Shown piece by piece: positions 52,761 through 62,687 of a stretch of 64,000 nt of DNA. Made by a program: the position numbers and the translations under genes. Below the pieces are notes generated by a model. That model was not told the origin of the DNA, made no database searches, and saw only the letters and a list, made by a program, of their open reading frames with translations. The stretch's first letter is position 1; each line of letters begins with the position of its first letter. This DNA is from Myxococcaceae bacterium (GTDB lineage Bacteria; Myxococcota; Myxococcia; Myxococcales; Myxococcaceae). The DNA lies in the NCBI GenBank assembly GCA_019686135.1, contig JADGHL010000001.1, positions 1 through 64,000 on the forward strand, given 5' to 3'.

Positions 52761-53479
52761 GCTTTGGGCGCCGAAGCAGTGCGCCTCCGACCGGAAGGAC
52801 CGTTACGAGGAGCCCCGTCCGATTCAGCAAGCGCTTCGGCAGCGGCGGTCTGCCGTCTACCGTCTGCCGTCGACCGTCGGTTTTGCTGTGCCGGCGGCGC
52901 ATCGCTTCGGCGCTCTGCGCGTGGGACCGGATAGGTGACCTTCAGCCCGCGGATCCGGGCGAACGGCGTGGGGGTGTGCGGACGGGCCCGGGTTGCGCTC
53001 TCGATGTGCTGGACCACCACGCCTCGCGCGTAGAGCGCGTCGGCCACCAGCGAGCGGTGGCAGCGCCACCGGTTTCCTTCGGCACACATGATGGCCACCG
53101 GCCCCTGCTTCGCCAGCTTCCTCAGCGCCTCCAGCCCTCGGGCGAAGCCTTCGCTCTGCACGTAGTCGGCGAAGCCGCGGAAGCTCGCGTTCCTCCAGCC
53201 GGCGTTCAGGTCCGAATCCCTGCGCGCCTTGCGCCGCCCTCCGAGTTCTGCGAGGTGGACGTGGCGAAGGCCCGCTTTCGCCAGCGCTCGTCCGAACGGC
53301 TCGAGGTTGAACTGGGGGTTGGTGCGCGAGCGCGGCACGGTCCGGATGTCCGCGAGCGTCGCCACCCCGTGCGCCCGGAGCAGCTCGATCAGCTCCTTCG
53401 CCGTCCGTGTGGAGTGGCCGACGGCGAAGATCTCCGCGCCGCTCCAGCCACGCGCCAACGGTCGCTGCTTCGCGGGCAT
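52670..53479 (-). CDS. DUF488-family protein with low-complexity tail
   Basis: 269 residues from ATG 53479 (GAGGCG upstream). Residues 1-165 match DUF488: FAVGHSTRTAKELIELLRAHGVATLADIRTVPRSRTNPQFN, RGFADYVQSEGFARGLEAL, and GPVAIMCAEGNRWRCHRSLVADAL with the C-x2-(D/E)-x4-CHR motif. Function is unknown; the Cys-Arg pattern hints at a small catalytic or metal site. The last ~90 residues are Arg/Ala/Pro-rich, cross a heptamer repeat, and probably result from read-through into decayed sequence, since family members usually end near residue 180. Confidence 0.75.
   Translation of the reverse strand: MPAKQRPLARGWSGAEIFAVGHSTRTAKELIELLRAHGVATLADIRTVPRSRTNPQFNLEPFGRALAKAGLRHVHLAELGGRRKARRDSDLNAGWRNASFRGFADYVQSEGFARGLEALRKLAKQGPVAIMCAEGNRWRCHRSLVADALYARGVVVQHIESATRARPHTPTPFARIRGLKVTYPVPRAERRSDAPPAQQNRRSTADGRRQTAAAEALAESDGAPRNGPSGRRRTASAPKAQVKQRAHRPRPPRRPSPKSLRPSRIRNRR
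52846..52880. repeat. Heptanucleotide tandem repeat
   Basis: Five 7-base units in a row: CGGTCTG, CCGTCTA, CCGTCTG, CCGTCGA, CCGTCGG. They lie inside the C-terminal tail of the DUF488 gene. As the unit length is not a multiple of three, gain or loss of a unit would shift the frame. Confidence 0.75.
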
Positions 53480-53501
53480 CGGGCGATCGCCTCGCGGGGC
53501 G

Positions 53502-54314
53502 CTACCGTCCATCCGCGCCGCGGTTGCCCCGGTCGCCGCCGCCCCGGCCGCCCCAGGGGCCGCCGAACCCGCGCATCGACTGGCGCTCCGTACGCCGTTC
53601 GTCCTGGAACTGCTTCCACTGATCCTCAGTGAGGGCAGCCTTCACCGTGCGCTCGGTCTCCTCCCGGAGCGATTGCAGCTGCGGGCGGAGGTCGCGGCGC
53701 GATGCTTCGCCGCTCTCGAGCTGCTTCAACAGCTCCTTGCGACGCTCCGCCTCCGCGTTCACCGCGCCAATCACCGTCTGCTCCTGCTGGTAGTTCAGCC
53801 CGGCGCGGCGCGCGAAGTCCCTCCAGCGCTGCTCGCGGTTGGCGTCGAGCTCGGCCATCGCCTGCGCCGCCTGCTGCTGCCAGCGCTGCCGTTGCTCCTG
53901 ACGCATCTCCTCCTGAACCGAACGGACCGCCTCCTTGAGGTGCTCTCGGCCGGACTCCGAGTTGATGACCTCGCCCACCATCAGGCTGTTGACGTCGTCG
54001 CGAAGCCGCGCGATCTCGGCGGCGATCGCAGAAGACACCGTCACGCTGCCGGCATCCTGCCCCGCGGCACCGGCCACGCCCATTCCCCGAAGGGTGGCCT
54101 CCAGCTGGTTGATCCGCCGCGCCTGGTACTGCAGCGAGTCCTCCACGGAGGCGATGCGATCGCGCAGCTCCTGAACGTCGGCAGCCAGCGCGTCGTCACC
54201 CGCCGCGGGTGCGCGCACCACGGGCGGAGGCTCGGAGCGGGAGGAGAAGAGCGTGACGACGAGGGCGATCGCGGCGAGCGCGACGGCGGCGATGTTGAAG
54301 AGCTTCTGGACCAT
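53502..54314 (-). CDS. Membrane-anchored coiled-coil protein
   Basis: 270 residues. An N-terminal uncleaved-type anchor (LFNIAAVALAAIALVVTLF) leads into a long predicted coiled coil: ADVQELRDRIASVEDSLQYQARRINQLEATLRG, then Glu/Gln/Arg-rich helices (EEMRQEQRQRWQQQAAQAMAEL) and a second helical part with a Spy/CpxP-like flavour (LTEDQWKQFQDERR). The C-terminus is Gly/Arg-rich (GGPWGGRGGGDRGNRG). Spy-like periplasmic helical proteins sense or chaperone; membership here is unproven. Its stop is 22 bases from the DUF488 start, so co-transcription is likely. Confidence 0.65.
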   Translation of the reverse strand: MVQKLFNIAAVALAAIALVVTLFSSRSEPPPVVRAPAAGDDALAADVQELRDRIASVEDSLQYQARRINQLEATLRGMGVAGAAGQDAGSVTVSSAIAAEIARLRDDVNSLMVGEVINSESGREHLKEAVRSVQEEMRQEQRQRWQQQAAQAMAELDANREQRWRDFARRAGLNYQQEQTVIGAVNAEAERRKELLKQLESGEASRRDLRPQLQSLREETERTVKAALTEDQWKQFQDERRTERQSMRGFGGPWGGRGGGDRGNRGADGR

Positions 54315-54376
54315 GGTGCTCTCGTGGACGGTGGTTCGCTGTGACGTATTCGCGCGCCCGTCCGGGCTTCACGTCT

Positions 54377-55240
54377 CTACATGTCGAGGCAGGCGCCCGC
54401 GTCGGAAACGCCGGGGATGGCGAGCGGCGTGCAGGTGCCCGATGCACATCCGGGTGTGCCGTCGGGGAATGCGCACAACGGCGCGCACTGCTGCTGGACG
54501 CACGCGGAGCCGGGCCGGCACTCGTCGCTGAACGTGCACGGCTCGCCGTCGGCGACGGTGCCTTCCGGATAGCAGCCGGGCGCGGTCGGACCCGGATAGC
54601 AGCCCCGGCCGGGCGGGCAGTCCTGGGCGAACAGGTCACAGGGGCGCGCGCAGACCAGCGGGCGTTCGGAGTTGCCGTTGGGCGCGACGGTGAGGAAGCA
54701 GGCCTCTCCGTTGGCGCAGTCCCCGTTCGAGTAGCAGAACCTCGCGCAGAAGGTGCCGGCGTCCCCATCCGGGAGCGTCTTCGGCAGGCACACCAGCCCC
54801 TTCTGGCAGGTGTTCGACGTCGCGGTGAGCGAGCACGGCGCGCCCTCGCCGTCGGTCCCGTCCGCGGTGCACGCACGCACCGACACGCCGCCGTCACTCA
54901 CGTACGTACACTTCTGTCCGGCCGGACAGTTCTGGGCGACCAGATCGCACTCGCCCGAAAAGCACGCGCTGCCGAAGTCCGACGAGGGCAGCTGGTAGAG
55001 CAGGCAGCTTTCGCCCGCATCGCACCCCATCTGGCCCGCCACATCGCACGTGTCGTTCGCATCGCCTGCGTCCACGAGGCCGGCGTCCACGCCCGCATCG
55101 CCCGGCGTGCCCGCGTCGCCGCCGCCGTCGAGCGCGCCGCCGTCCCGGCCGTTCGGGTTGTCGTTTCCGCAGCCCGTCACCGGCAGCGCCAGTGCGAACA
55201 CCGCACCGAGCACTGCCACTCCGACGCTCGAAGCACGCAT
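54377..55240 (-). CDS. Cys-rich secreted lipoprotein with Asp-Ala-Gly linker
   Basis: 287 residues. Lipobox VTGC near residue 23, then a linker GGALDGGGDAGTPGDAGVDAGLVDAGDAND of the kind common on Myxococcota surface proteins. The mature domain has about 26 Cys in short units (CDVAGQMGCDAGESCLLY, CDLVAQNCPAGQKC, CDLFAQDCPPGRGCY, CTFSDECRPGSACVQQQC), likely disulfide-linked EGF-like or Dickkopf-like modules. No enzyme motif. It is divergent from the next secreted repeat protein (151 bases), and both are probably cell-surface components. Confidence 0.75.
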   Translation of the reverse strand: MRASSVGVAVLGAVFALALPVTGCGNDNPNGRDGGALDGGGDAGTPGDAGVDAGLVDAGDANDTCDVAGQMGCDAGESCLLYQLPSSDFGSACFSGECDLVAQNCPAGQKCTYVSDGGVSVRACTADGTDGEGAPCSLTATSNTCQKGLVCLPKTLPDGDAGTFCARFCYSNGDCANGEACFLTVAPNGNSERPLVCARPCDLFAQDCPPGRGCYPGPTAPGCYPEGTVADGEPCTFSDECRPGSACVQQQCAPLCAFPDGTPGCASGTCTPLAIPGVSDAGACLDM

Positions 55241-55391
55241 GTGCCGATCTCGCGGGATGCGCATTGCGGCGTCAACGACTCCCGGCCGGAGAACGTGCGG
55301 CGCGACCGGGACCCGCGTCAGCGCCCGCGACGCCACCGGACCTTTCCGATAGGATCGCCTTCGAATCAGGCCGCTGCGCATCGGGGTCAAG

Positions 55392-57785
55392 GTGTTCCCG
55401 CACATCCGTTGGGTTGGGTTGGCAGTCGTGGTCGCTGCCGCGTCCGGGTGCCCGGACCGGAGAAGCGCCCGGCCCGGTTGTGCCGCCGAGTGTCCCTCGG
55501 GCCTCGTGTGTGACGAAGCGTCGGGGACCTGCATCGCGGTGGCGGTGGATGGAGGCAAGGAGGGGTGCTCCGCGGACGCCGACTGCGCCGCGCCCACCGC
55601 GCGTTGCGATGTCGCCTCCCACACCTGTGTGCAGTGCCTGGCCGACGCGGACTGCGAGAGCGGCGCGTGCGCCGCCGGTGCGTGCCTCCCGTTTCCGGAT
55701 CGCTGCGAGGTGGCCCAGACGCTCCAGCTGTCGGCCACCCCCACGGTGGTGGTCTCCAGCACCCGCAACCTCGGCGACGACATCCACCTCGCGTGCGCGG
55801 CCGGCGAGGGCGCGCCCGATCTCGTCTACGACGTGGTGGTCTCCGCGCCGTCGCGCATCCACGTCTCCGTCACGCCCACCCAAGGCAGTGCGCTCCGTCC
55901 CGTGCTGGGGCTCCAGTCCGAGTGCGGATCCGAGAGCGAATCCTTCGCCTGCAACTGGGCATCGGCGGAGGACGGCCAGGCGCACTTGTCAGTCGATGTC
56001 CCGGCCGGGCACTTCTATCTCTGGGTGGACGCGGACTACGGGACCTCGGGCGGGTTTCGGTTGGAGGCGTCCGCGGTTCCGGCGACGGACGGGGACTCCT
56101 GCGCCGCGCCGTTGCCCATCCCCTTCGTGGACGGTCACGCGTCGATCGACGGTCACACCGACGGGCTCTCCGACGACTACGACGCGCTCTGTGGCGTGAG
56201 CGGCGGGTTCGGTTCGCCGGACGTGGTCTACGCGCTCACGCTGGAGGCGCCCCAACGCGTGCAGCTTTCGGTGACCTCCAACTCCGAAGACTTCCGCCCG
56301 CTCGTGTACCTGCGACGGCCGGACGCCTGCGCCCGGAACGCGTCCACCACCGCCGAGCTGGACTGCGGCGAGGCGTTTCCGGTCTCCGGGGCGTCCATCG
56401 ACATTCCCAGCCTGGGGCCGGGCACCTACTGGTTGATCGTCGACGGCGATCTGAGCCCCGGCCACATCTCCGGCTCCTCGGGCGACTTCCACCTCGAGGT
56501 CGACCTCCTCCCGCCGCTGATGCTGGCGAGCAACGATCGCTGCGACGGGGCGCTGCCCCTTGCCCTGAAGGACTCCGGCACCGTCGAGTTGAGCGCCGAT
56601 ACGCTCTCCGCGTTCGACGACGCCGACAGCGCCTGCGGCGGCACCGGGCCGGATGTGGTCTACACCTTCACTCTCACCGAACCGCGCTACTTCGAAGCGC
56701 GTGTCACGCCCAGCGGGTCGGCCACTTTCATCCCCGTGCTCGCGCTGCGCTCGGCGTGCGAGGACGGAGCCCCCACGGCGCTCGTTGCCTGCAACGCCGC
56801 GCCAAAAAGCGGCAGCGCGGCGGTGATCACCCACGGCGCGCTCCCGGCCGGCACTTGGTACCTCTGGGTCGACGGCGACCACCAGACGCGCGGTGCGTTC
56901 AACCTGCAGGTCACCACCTGGGCACCCGTCTACCCTCCGCCCAATGACACCTGCCTATCGCCGGATCCGCTCCCGCTCAGCCAGGGCACTGCCTGGGTCA
57001 CCGGAACCACGCTCGGAGCGGGCGACGACAACTCGGCGTGCGAAATCCCCTCGGGTGCGGCGAGCCCGGACGTCGTCTACGCGATCTCGATTCAGTCGAA
57101 GAGCTCGATCTCGCTGGACGTGGAAGCGGTAGCGGGCTCCAACTTCCGGCCGGTCATCTACATGGAGAAGGGGCTGTGCGGCCAGGCCGGCGCCGACCGG
57201 CCGTTCTGCGTGTGGGGCGATCCGGCGAACCCCGGGCGCGTGGTGCACACCGAGGGCTCCCTGGCGCCGGGCTTGTGGCACGTGTGGGTGGACGGGGAGC
57301 TCACCACCTCCGGCGCCTTCACCCTCAAAGCGACGCTGGGACCGCCGGTGCCCGCGCCGAACAACGACGACTGCGCGACCGCCGTGGCGCTGCCGGAGAC
57401 GGGCACCACCGTCAGCGGCGACACCCGCAGCGCGAACGACTCCACCTTCGGCACCTGCGAGCTGTGGGAGACGGGTTCGGGCGAGCGGGCGGGCGATGTG
57501 GTCTACACGTTCACCACCTCCGCCACGCACGACGTGAGCATCGAGGTGAAGCCGGATCCGATCGACGGGACGCTCTACCGTCCAGTGGTCTACGTCCGGG
57601 GTAACGGCAGCGCGTCGTGCGGCGACGGCGATCCTGCGGTACAGGCTGGCTGCGCGGTGGCTTCCAGCCTGGGCGGTTCGGCGACGCTCTCTCTCACCGC
57701 GCTCCCCGCCGGAACCTGGAGCGTGTGGGTGGATGGAGCGGGTCAGACGACCGGGAAGTTCACTCTCTCCCTGTCGCTGCACTGA
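55392..57785 (+). CDS. Secreted lipoprotein with Cys-rich head and five ~130-residue beta repeats
   Basis: 797 residues from GTG 55392. Lipobox AASGC near residue 20. Residues ~28-100 are Cys-rich (GCSADADCAAPTARCDVASHTC, CLADADCESGACAAGAC), then five related units start with a short polar Cys motif (for example PNDTC, SNDRCDG, NNDDCAT) and hold (D/P)-x-VVY-x2-(T/V) and a PAG-x-(W/F)-Y-x-WVDG(D/A) end. The unit is like the pre-peptidase-C/PPC fold. The repeat coordinates fall at roughly 55700, 56092, 56530, 56940 and 57361. A cell-surface structural or binding role is inferred; there is no catalytic domain. Confidence 0.78.
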   Translation: MFPHIRWVGLAVVVAAASGCPDRRSARPGCAAECPSGLVCDEASGTCIAVAVDGGKEGCSADADCAAPTARCDVASHTCVQCLADADCESGACAAGACLPFPDRCEVAQTLQLSATPTVVVSSTRNLGDDIHLACAAGEGAPDLVYDVVVSAPSRIHVSVTPTQGSALRPVLGLQSECGSESESFACNWASAEDGQAHLSVDVPAGHFYLWVDADYGTSGGFRLEASAVPATDGDSCAAPLPIPFVDGHASIDGHTDGLSDDYDALCGVSGGFGSPDVVYALTLEAPQRVQLSVTSNSEDFRPLVYLRRPDACARNASTTAELDCGEAFPVSGASIDIPSLGPGTYWLIVDGDLSPGHISGSSGDFHLEVDLLPPLMLASNDRCDGALPLALKDSGTVELSADTLSAFDDADSACGGTGPDVVYTFTLTEPRYFEARVTPSGSATFIPVLALRSACEDGAPTALVACNAAPKSGSAAVITHGALPAGTWYLWVDGDHQTRGAFNLQVTTWAPVYPPPNDTCLSPDPLPLSQGTAWVTGTTLGAGDDNSACEIPSGAASPDVVYAISIQSKSSISLDVEAVAGSNFRPVIYMEKGLCGQAGADRPFCVWGDPANPGRVVHTEGSLAPGLWHVWVDGELTTSGAFTLKATLGPPVPAPNNDDCATAVALPETGTTVSGDTRSANDSTFGTCELWETGSGERAGDVVYTFTTSATHDVSIEVKPDPIDGTLYRPVVYVRGNGSASCGDGDPAVQAGCAVASSLGGSATLSLTALPAGTWSVWVDGAGQTTGKFTLSLSLH

Positions 57786-57813
57786 GGCTCCCTCTAAGCT
57801 GCGCGGCCATCGC

Positions 57814-58158
57814 ATGACCATCGACATCGTGGGGCAAGGGGAGGGGAGTGCCGATCGGCGACGTGACGAGCGCGTTCCGGCGCGTGTGGAGATCCGCTTC
57901 AGCGAACGCGACCAGGCGGCGCGGGCGCTGCGCGCGTACTCCCTCAACTTCTCGGTCGGTGGGGTATGCCTGCGCACCTCCCGCCGCTACGAGGTCGGCG
58001 CGACGTTGAGGCTCTCGCTGACGGTGGAGGGCGAGACGTTCCACCTGTTCGGCGCCGTGGCCTGGGTGCGCGATGGCGCGGTGGGCGTGCGCTTCGAGAA
58101 CGTCACCCCGAACGTCCGCGCGCGCCTCGAAGCGCTCGTCGCGTCGCTGCGGAAGTAG
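57814..58158 (+). CDS. PilZ-domain protein
   Basis: 114 residues. The c-di-GMP site is visible: RRRDERVPARVEIRF (RxxxR-like with a basic approach) and NFSVGGVCLRT, the (D/N)-x-S-x2-G motif. Here Asp is replaced by Asn, which other binding PilZ proteins tolerate. It is a stand-alone domain, so it should sense c-di-GMP and pass the signal by protein contact, for example to motility machinery. It ends four bases from the stop of the convergent GNAT gene. Confidence 0.85.
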   Translation: MTIDIVGQGEGSADRRRDERVPARVEIRFSERDQAARALRAYSLNFSVGGVCLRTSRRYEVGATLRLSLTVEGETFHLFGAVAWVRDGAVGVRFENVTPNVRARLEALVASLRK

Positions 58159-58162
58159 GCGG

Positions 58163-58645
58163 TTACTTCTTGAGCAACAGCTCGGAGTGGCGCAGCACCG
58201 CTGCGTCGCACTCCGTGAAGCCGCAGGCCTCGTAGAACTCTTTCGCGTAGGACTCGCGCCCGCGGTGCGTCACGAGCTCGAGCTGCTTCACCGACAGCGT
58301 GCGCACCCGCTCGAGCACCCGCTTCACCAGCTCGCGACCCACGCCCCGCCGGCGCCAGGATTCGGTGACGACCAGCTCTTCGATCGTCGCCACGCGGCCC
58401 TTCGCACGCAGCTGCGGCCGGTGGGAGAAGACGATCATCCCCACCGGCTTGTCTTGCGGATCTCCGGCGACGAAGACCTCGATTTCCGGGTGGCTGATGA
58501 CCCAGTGGACGGTGGCCTGATCGGCCGCGCCGGGATAGCCCAGCTCGGCCAGAAGCGCGGAGAGCGCCTCGGCGTCACCGCGCCGGGCGGGCCGCACGCG
58601 GAACGGCGGCCGGTTCGGATCGTTGCTGGCGCTCGGAACTCTCAC
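58163..58645 (-). CDS. GNAT-family N-acetyltransferase
   Basis: 160 residues from GTG 58645; a TTG at 58681 with GAAGGG upstream would add 12 residues. The acetyl-CoA site RRRGVGRELVKRVL is at ~98-111, followed by the C-terminal YEACGFTEC motif of the fold. The N-terminal FRVRPARRGDAEALSALL strand and helix are classical. Substrate unknown; the second strand LELVTHRGRESYAKEFYE fits small-molecule or protein N-acetyltransferases equally. Confidence 0.8.
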   Translation of the reverse strand: MRVPSASNDPNRPPFRVRPARRGDAEALSALLAELGYPGAADQATVHWVISHPEIEVFVAGDPQDKPVGMIVFSHRPQLRAKGRVATIEELVVTESWRRRGVGRELVKRVLERVRTLSVKQLELVTHRGRESYAKEFYEACGFTECDAAVLRHSELLLKK

Positions 58646-58686
58646 CGGCCCCGAGTGTACTTGCCCGAAGGTGACGCTCAAACCCT

Positions 58687-59355
58687 TCAGGGCCGGACGT
58701 CTGCCCGTTCGACGTGGTTGGTGATCGCCCTTTGGCGCCCGTTTTGCCAGGCCTCCACCCGGTACCCGCCGGGGCCGTCGGCCACGCCCGGGAACGTGTG
58801 GACGCCGTCACCACAGCGCGCGAGCGTGTGGACGCATTCGCCGTTCCGGAACACGCGCAGCTCGGTGTCCGGCTCGATCCGCGACGCGGTGACCCGGAGC
58901 TCGGCTGCGCCCGCTGTCCGCGGGGTCTCTCCGATCATCGCCTCTTCGCCGGTTTCGCTCCGCAGCCGCAGATCGAGGATCGGTCCGCCGCTCAGGATCG
59001 CCCGGCCGTGGCGCAGGCCGTCGAGGATCGCCGGGTTGCGATCCCACCGTCCGCGCCACAGGCCGTCCGGATCGATCAACACCACGTTCACAAGGTTGTG
59101 GAGTTCCCGGTAGAGCGCATGTGCGCCGATGCGCTGGCGTTGGTCCTCCAGCTTCGCCGGGTCCAGCTCGGCGCGGCGGCGTTCGTTGTGCCGGGCGAGC
59201 GCGGCCTCCACCAGCGCGGCGTTGACCTGCCGGTCGGACGAGCGCCGCGGCTGGTAGTCGAACCTCAACGCCAGAACGTCCACGCCCGGGGGCACGTCGA
59301 ACGGATGGACCTGCACCGTCTTCGAGTCGTTCGCGGTGGCGCGGCCCTGGGCCAC
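58687..59355 (-). pseudogene. CehA/McbA-like metallohydrolase remnant without PHP core
   Basis: About 222 codons from a possible GTG at 59355. The first ~95 residues (VHPFDVPPGVDVLALRFDYQPRR...NLVNVVLIDPDGLWRGRWDRNP) look like the N-terminal beta domain of CehA/McbA proteins. They run straight into what should be the C-terminal domain (AILDGLRHGRAILSGGPILDLRL...GGYRVEAW, NGRQRAITNHV). The catalytic PHP domain with its HxH and further metal ligands is missing, so an internal deletion is inferred. The 5' end lies at the junction with the iolD fragment, and the true start is probably lost. Confidence 0.5.
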
Positions 59356-60285
59356 GCCTTCCAGAACCCGGACGTCCGCTTCATCAACATCAACGTGGCG
59401 GAGCTCGACGCTCACAAGCACGCCGCGCTGCCGCTGGTCGGAGACGCGAAGGTCACGCTCGCGGAGCTGGCCCAGCGCGTGGGCGACTACCATGTGAGCG
59501 CGGACTACGCCGCGAAGGTCGAGCGCTGGCGCGCGGAGTGGGATCGCGAATCCGAGCGGATCTTCAACCTCCAGAACCAGCCGCTCATCAGCCAGGGCGA
59601 GGTGATCGGCCTGGTCCACGCCCACGCGCGTCCCGAGGACGTGGTGGTGTGCGCCGCCGGCAGCCTGCCCGGCGATCTGCACAAGCTCTGGCGCACGCGG
59701 CAGCCGTCCACCTACCACGTGGAATACGGCTACTCCTGCATGGGCTACGAGATCGCCGCCGGCCTCGGCGTGAAGCTCGCCGCGCCCGAGCGCGAGGTGT
59801 TCGTGATGGTGGGCGATGGCTCCTACCTGATGATGGCGCAGGAGATCATCACCGCGGTGCAGGAAGGGCTGAAGCTCATCATCGTGCTGCTCGACAACCA
59901 CGGGTTCGCCAGCATCGGCGGGCTCTCCGCGTCGCTGGGCAGCGTCGGCTTTGGCACCCGCTATCGCTTCCGCGGACTGGACGGGCAGCTCTCCGGCGAG
60001 GTGCTCCCCGTGGATCTGGCCGCCAACGCGGCGTCGATGGGGGCGCACGTCATCCGCGCGAACACCCGCGCCGAAATCGAAGCGGCGCTGAAAGAAGCGC
60101 GGAGCCAGTCGCGCGCCACGGTCATCGCCATCGAGACCAACCGCGAAGCGCGGGTGGGCAGCTACGAGTCCTCGTGGGACGTTCCGGTCGCGGAGGTCTC
60201 GACGCTCCCCGAGGTCCGGAACGCGCGCGCCGCCTGGGAGGAGCAGCGCCAGAAGGAGCGGCACTTCTTCCAGCCGCGCGGGTAG
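59336..60285 (+). pseudogene. iolD: 3' half of iolD (trihydroxycyclohexane-1,2-dione hydrolase)
   Basis: The frame from ~59350 reads HAFQNPDVRFININVAELDAHKHAALPLVGDAK, then VVCAAGSLPGDLHKLWRTRQ, VEYGYSCMGYEIAAGLGVKL, the TPP motif VMVGDGSYLMMAQEI and LLDNHGFASIGG, which together are specific for IolD of inositol catabolism. Only about 315 of the usual ~640 residues are present; the N-terminal half, including the first part of the TPP enzyme, is absent. The upstream part of the same open frame is antisense to the CehA-like remnant and is not protein. No natural start remains, so it is read as a broken gene or an assembly break. Confidence 0.8.
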
Positions 60286-60500
60286 CCCGCGGCGTCCCAG
60301 ACATTTTGCCTCGTCCGTCCAGCCTGCCCCGTCCCGTCCGCACGACACCGAATGCGCCCGTCGGGCCGTTGCACCGAGACGGCGTAACAGTTCAAAGTGC
60401 CTGAACGAGAGGTGCGCTGGTCGTTGGAGCCGATGCGCACCCGGGGGGATGGTCATGACGGTTCGAGGCGGGGCGCAAAGCCGCAGGGGGCGGAGTGGCC

Positions 60501-61895
<1,395 letters not shown>

Positions 61896-62221
61896 TCCCG
61901 GCGCGCTCTACGAAGCGGGTGCGAGTGGTTCCGTCCCCGGGGCCCAAAGGGCGGACCCTCGCCGGGATTCCTCCGTGGTCCTCACAGGATGGCCTCACTC
62001 GTCCCCAAGCGCTGTGGGCGCAGTTGGCACCCGGGCTTGATTCGCGGACGACGGGGTGGGGCGTTCTGACCGGCGTGTCATTCTGGGACAAGGGTTCGGG
62101 CAGCCCAACGTTGGCATTCCAGCGGAACTTCAACGCACGTCGCGCGATTGCACCGGCACGGTCCGTGCGAATGGCCTTCCGCCCGCGCGTTGGAGCGGGC
62201 CGATTCCTTCGGGGGGAACCG
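61896..62221. other. 326-base gene-free stretch before the pseudo-receiver
   Basis: No convincing gene. A TTGGCAC...TTGA string at 62024-62040 resembles a sigma-54 site but has a spacing one base too long and lacks the GC of the -12 element. The ribosome site GGGGGGAACC lies just before the next ATG. Confidence 0.55.
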
Positions 62222-62668
62222 ATGATGGCGAACCGTGGGGCGACCACGAACGAAGTGCTGTTTCGCGAGCTCCGCGCGCGACGGGAGCGGGGCCGGGTCT
62301 TCGTCGCGGTGGAGGACGACGATGCGCGGATCCTGATCGCGCAGATGCTGAAGCTGGAGGGATACGACGTCTTCGAAGCCCGGGACGGCGAGGCGCTGGT
62401 CGACGGGCTGATCCGATCGTTGACCGGGACACCGCCGCGCGCGCCCGACCTGGTGATCACCGCCGCACGCCTGGGGGGCGTCAGCGGGATCGACGTGCTG
62501 CGCCGCCTGCGCCGGTTCGACCACCTGACGCCGGTGATCGTCCTCGCCGGGGAGGGCGAGGCGGCGCTGGCGAGCGAGGCCGAAGCGCTGGGCGCGAACC
62601 AGGTGCTCCGGGCGCCCTACGACTACGCCGACCTCTGCTACGCGGCGCTCGAGCTGCTCATCCCGTGA
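62222..62668 (+). CDS. Pseudo-receiver protein
   Basis: 148 residues from the first of two adjacent ATGs (62222). A CheY-like fold is clear: VFVAVEDDDARILIAQML with the acidic cluster at 31-33, third strand DLVITAARLGGVSGIDVLRRLRR, fourth strand TPVIVLAG and fifth ANQVLRAPYD. The acceptor Asp is replaced by Ala81 and the conserved Lys by Ala. It cannot be phosphorylated in the normal way and probably signals by protein contact or ligand. It follows the NtrC-type gene, to which it may be linked functionally. Confidence 0.75.
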   Translation: MMANRGATTNEVLFRELRARRERGRVFVAVEDDDARILIAQMLKLEGYDVFEARDGEALVDGLIRSLTGTPPRAPDLVITAARLGGVSGIDVLRRLRRFDHLTPVIVLAGEGEAALASEAEALGANQVLRAPYDYADLCYAALELLIP

Positions 62669-62687
62669 CGCGCCAGCGTTGAACGAG

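Noticed and set aside
58714-59340. N-terminal part of the plus-strand frame that leads into the iolD fragment
   Set aside because: It is antisense to the CehA-like remnant and shows no IolD similarity; the real IolD sequence begins only near 59350.
62024-62041. Sigma-54-like promoter TTGGCAC...TTGA upstream of the pseudo-receiver
   Set aside because: The spacing is one base too long and the -12 element lacks the GC that is essential for sigma-54 sites.
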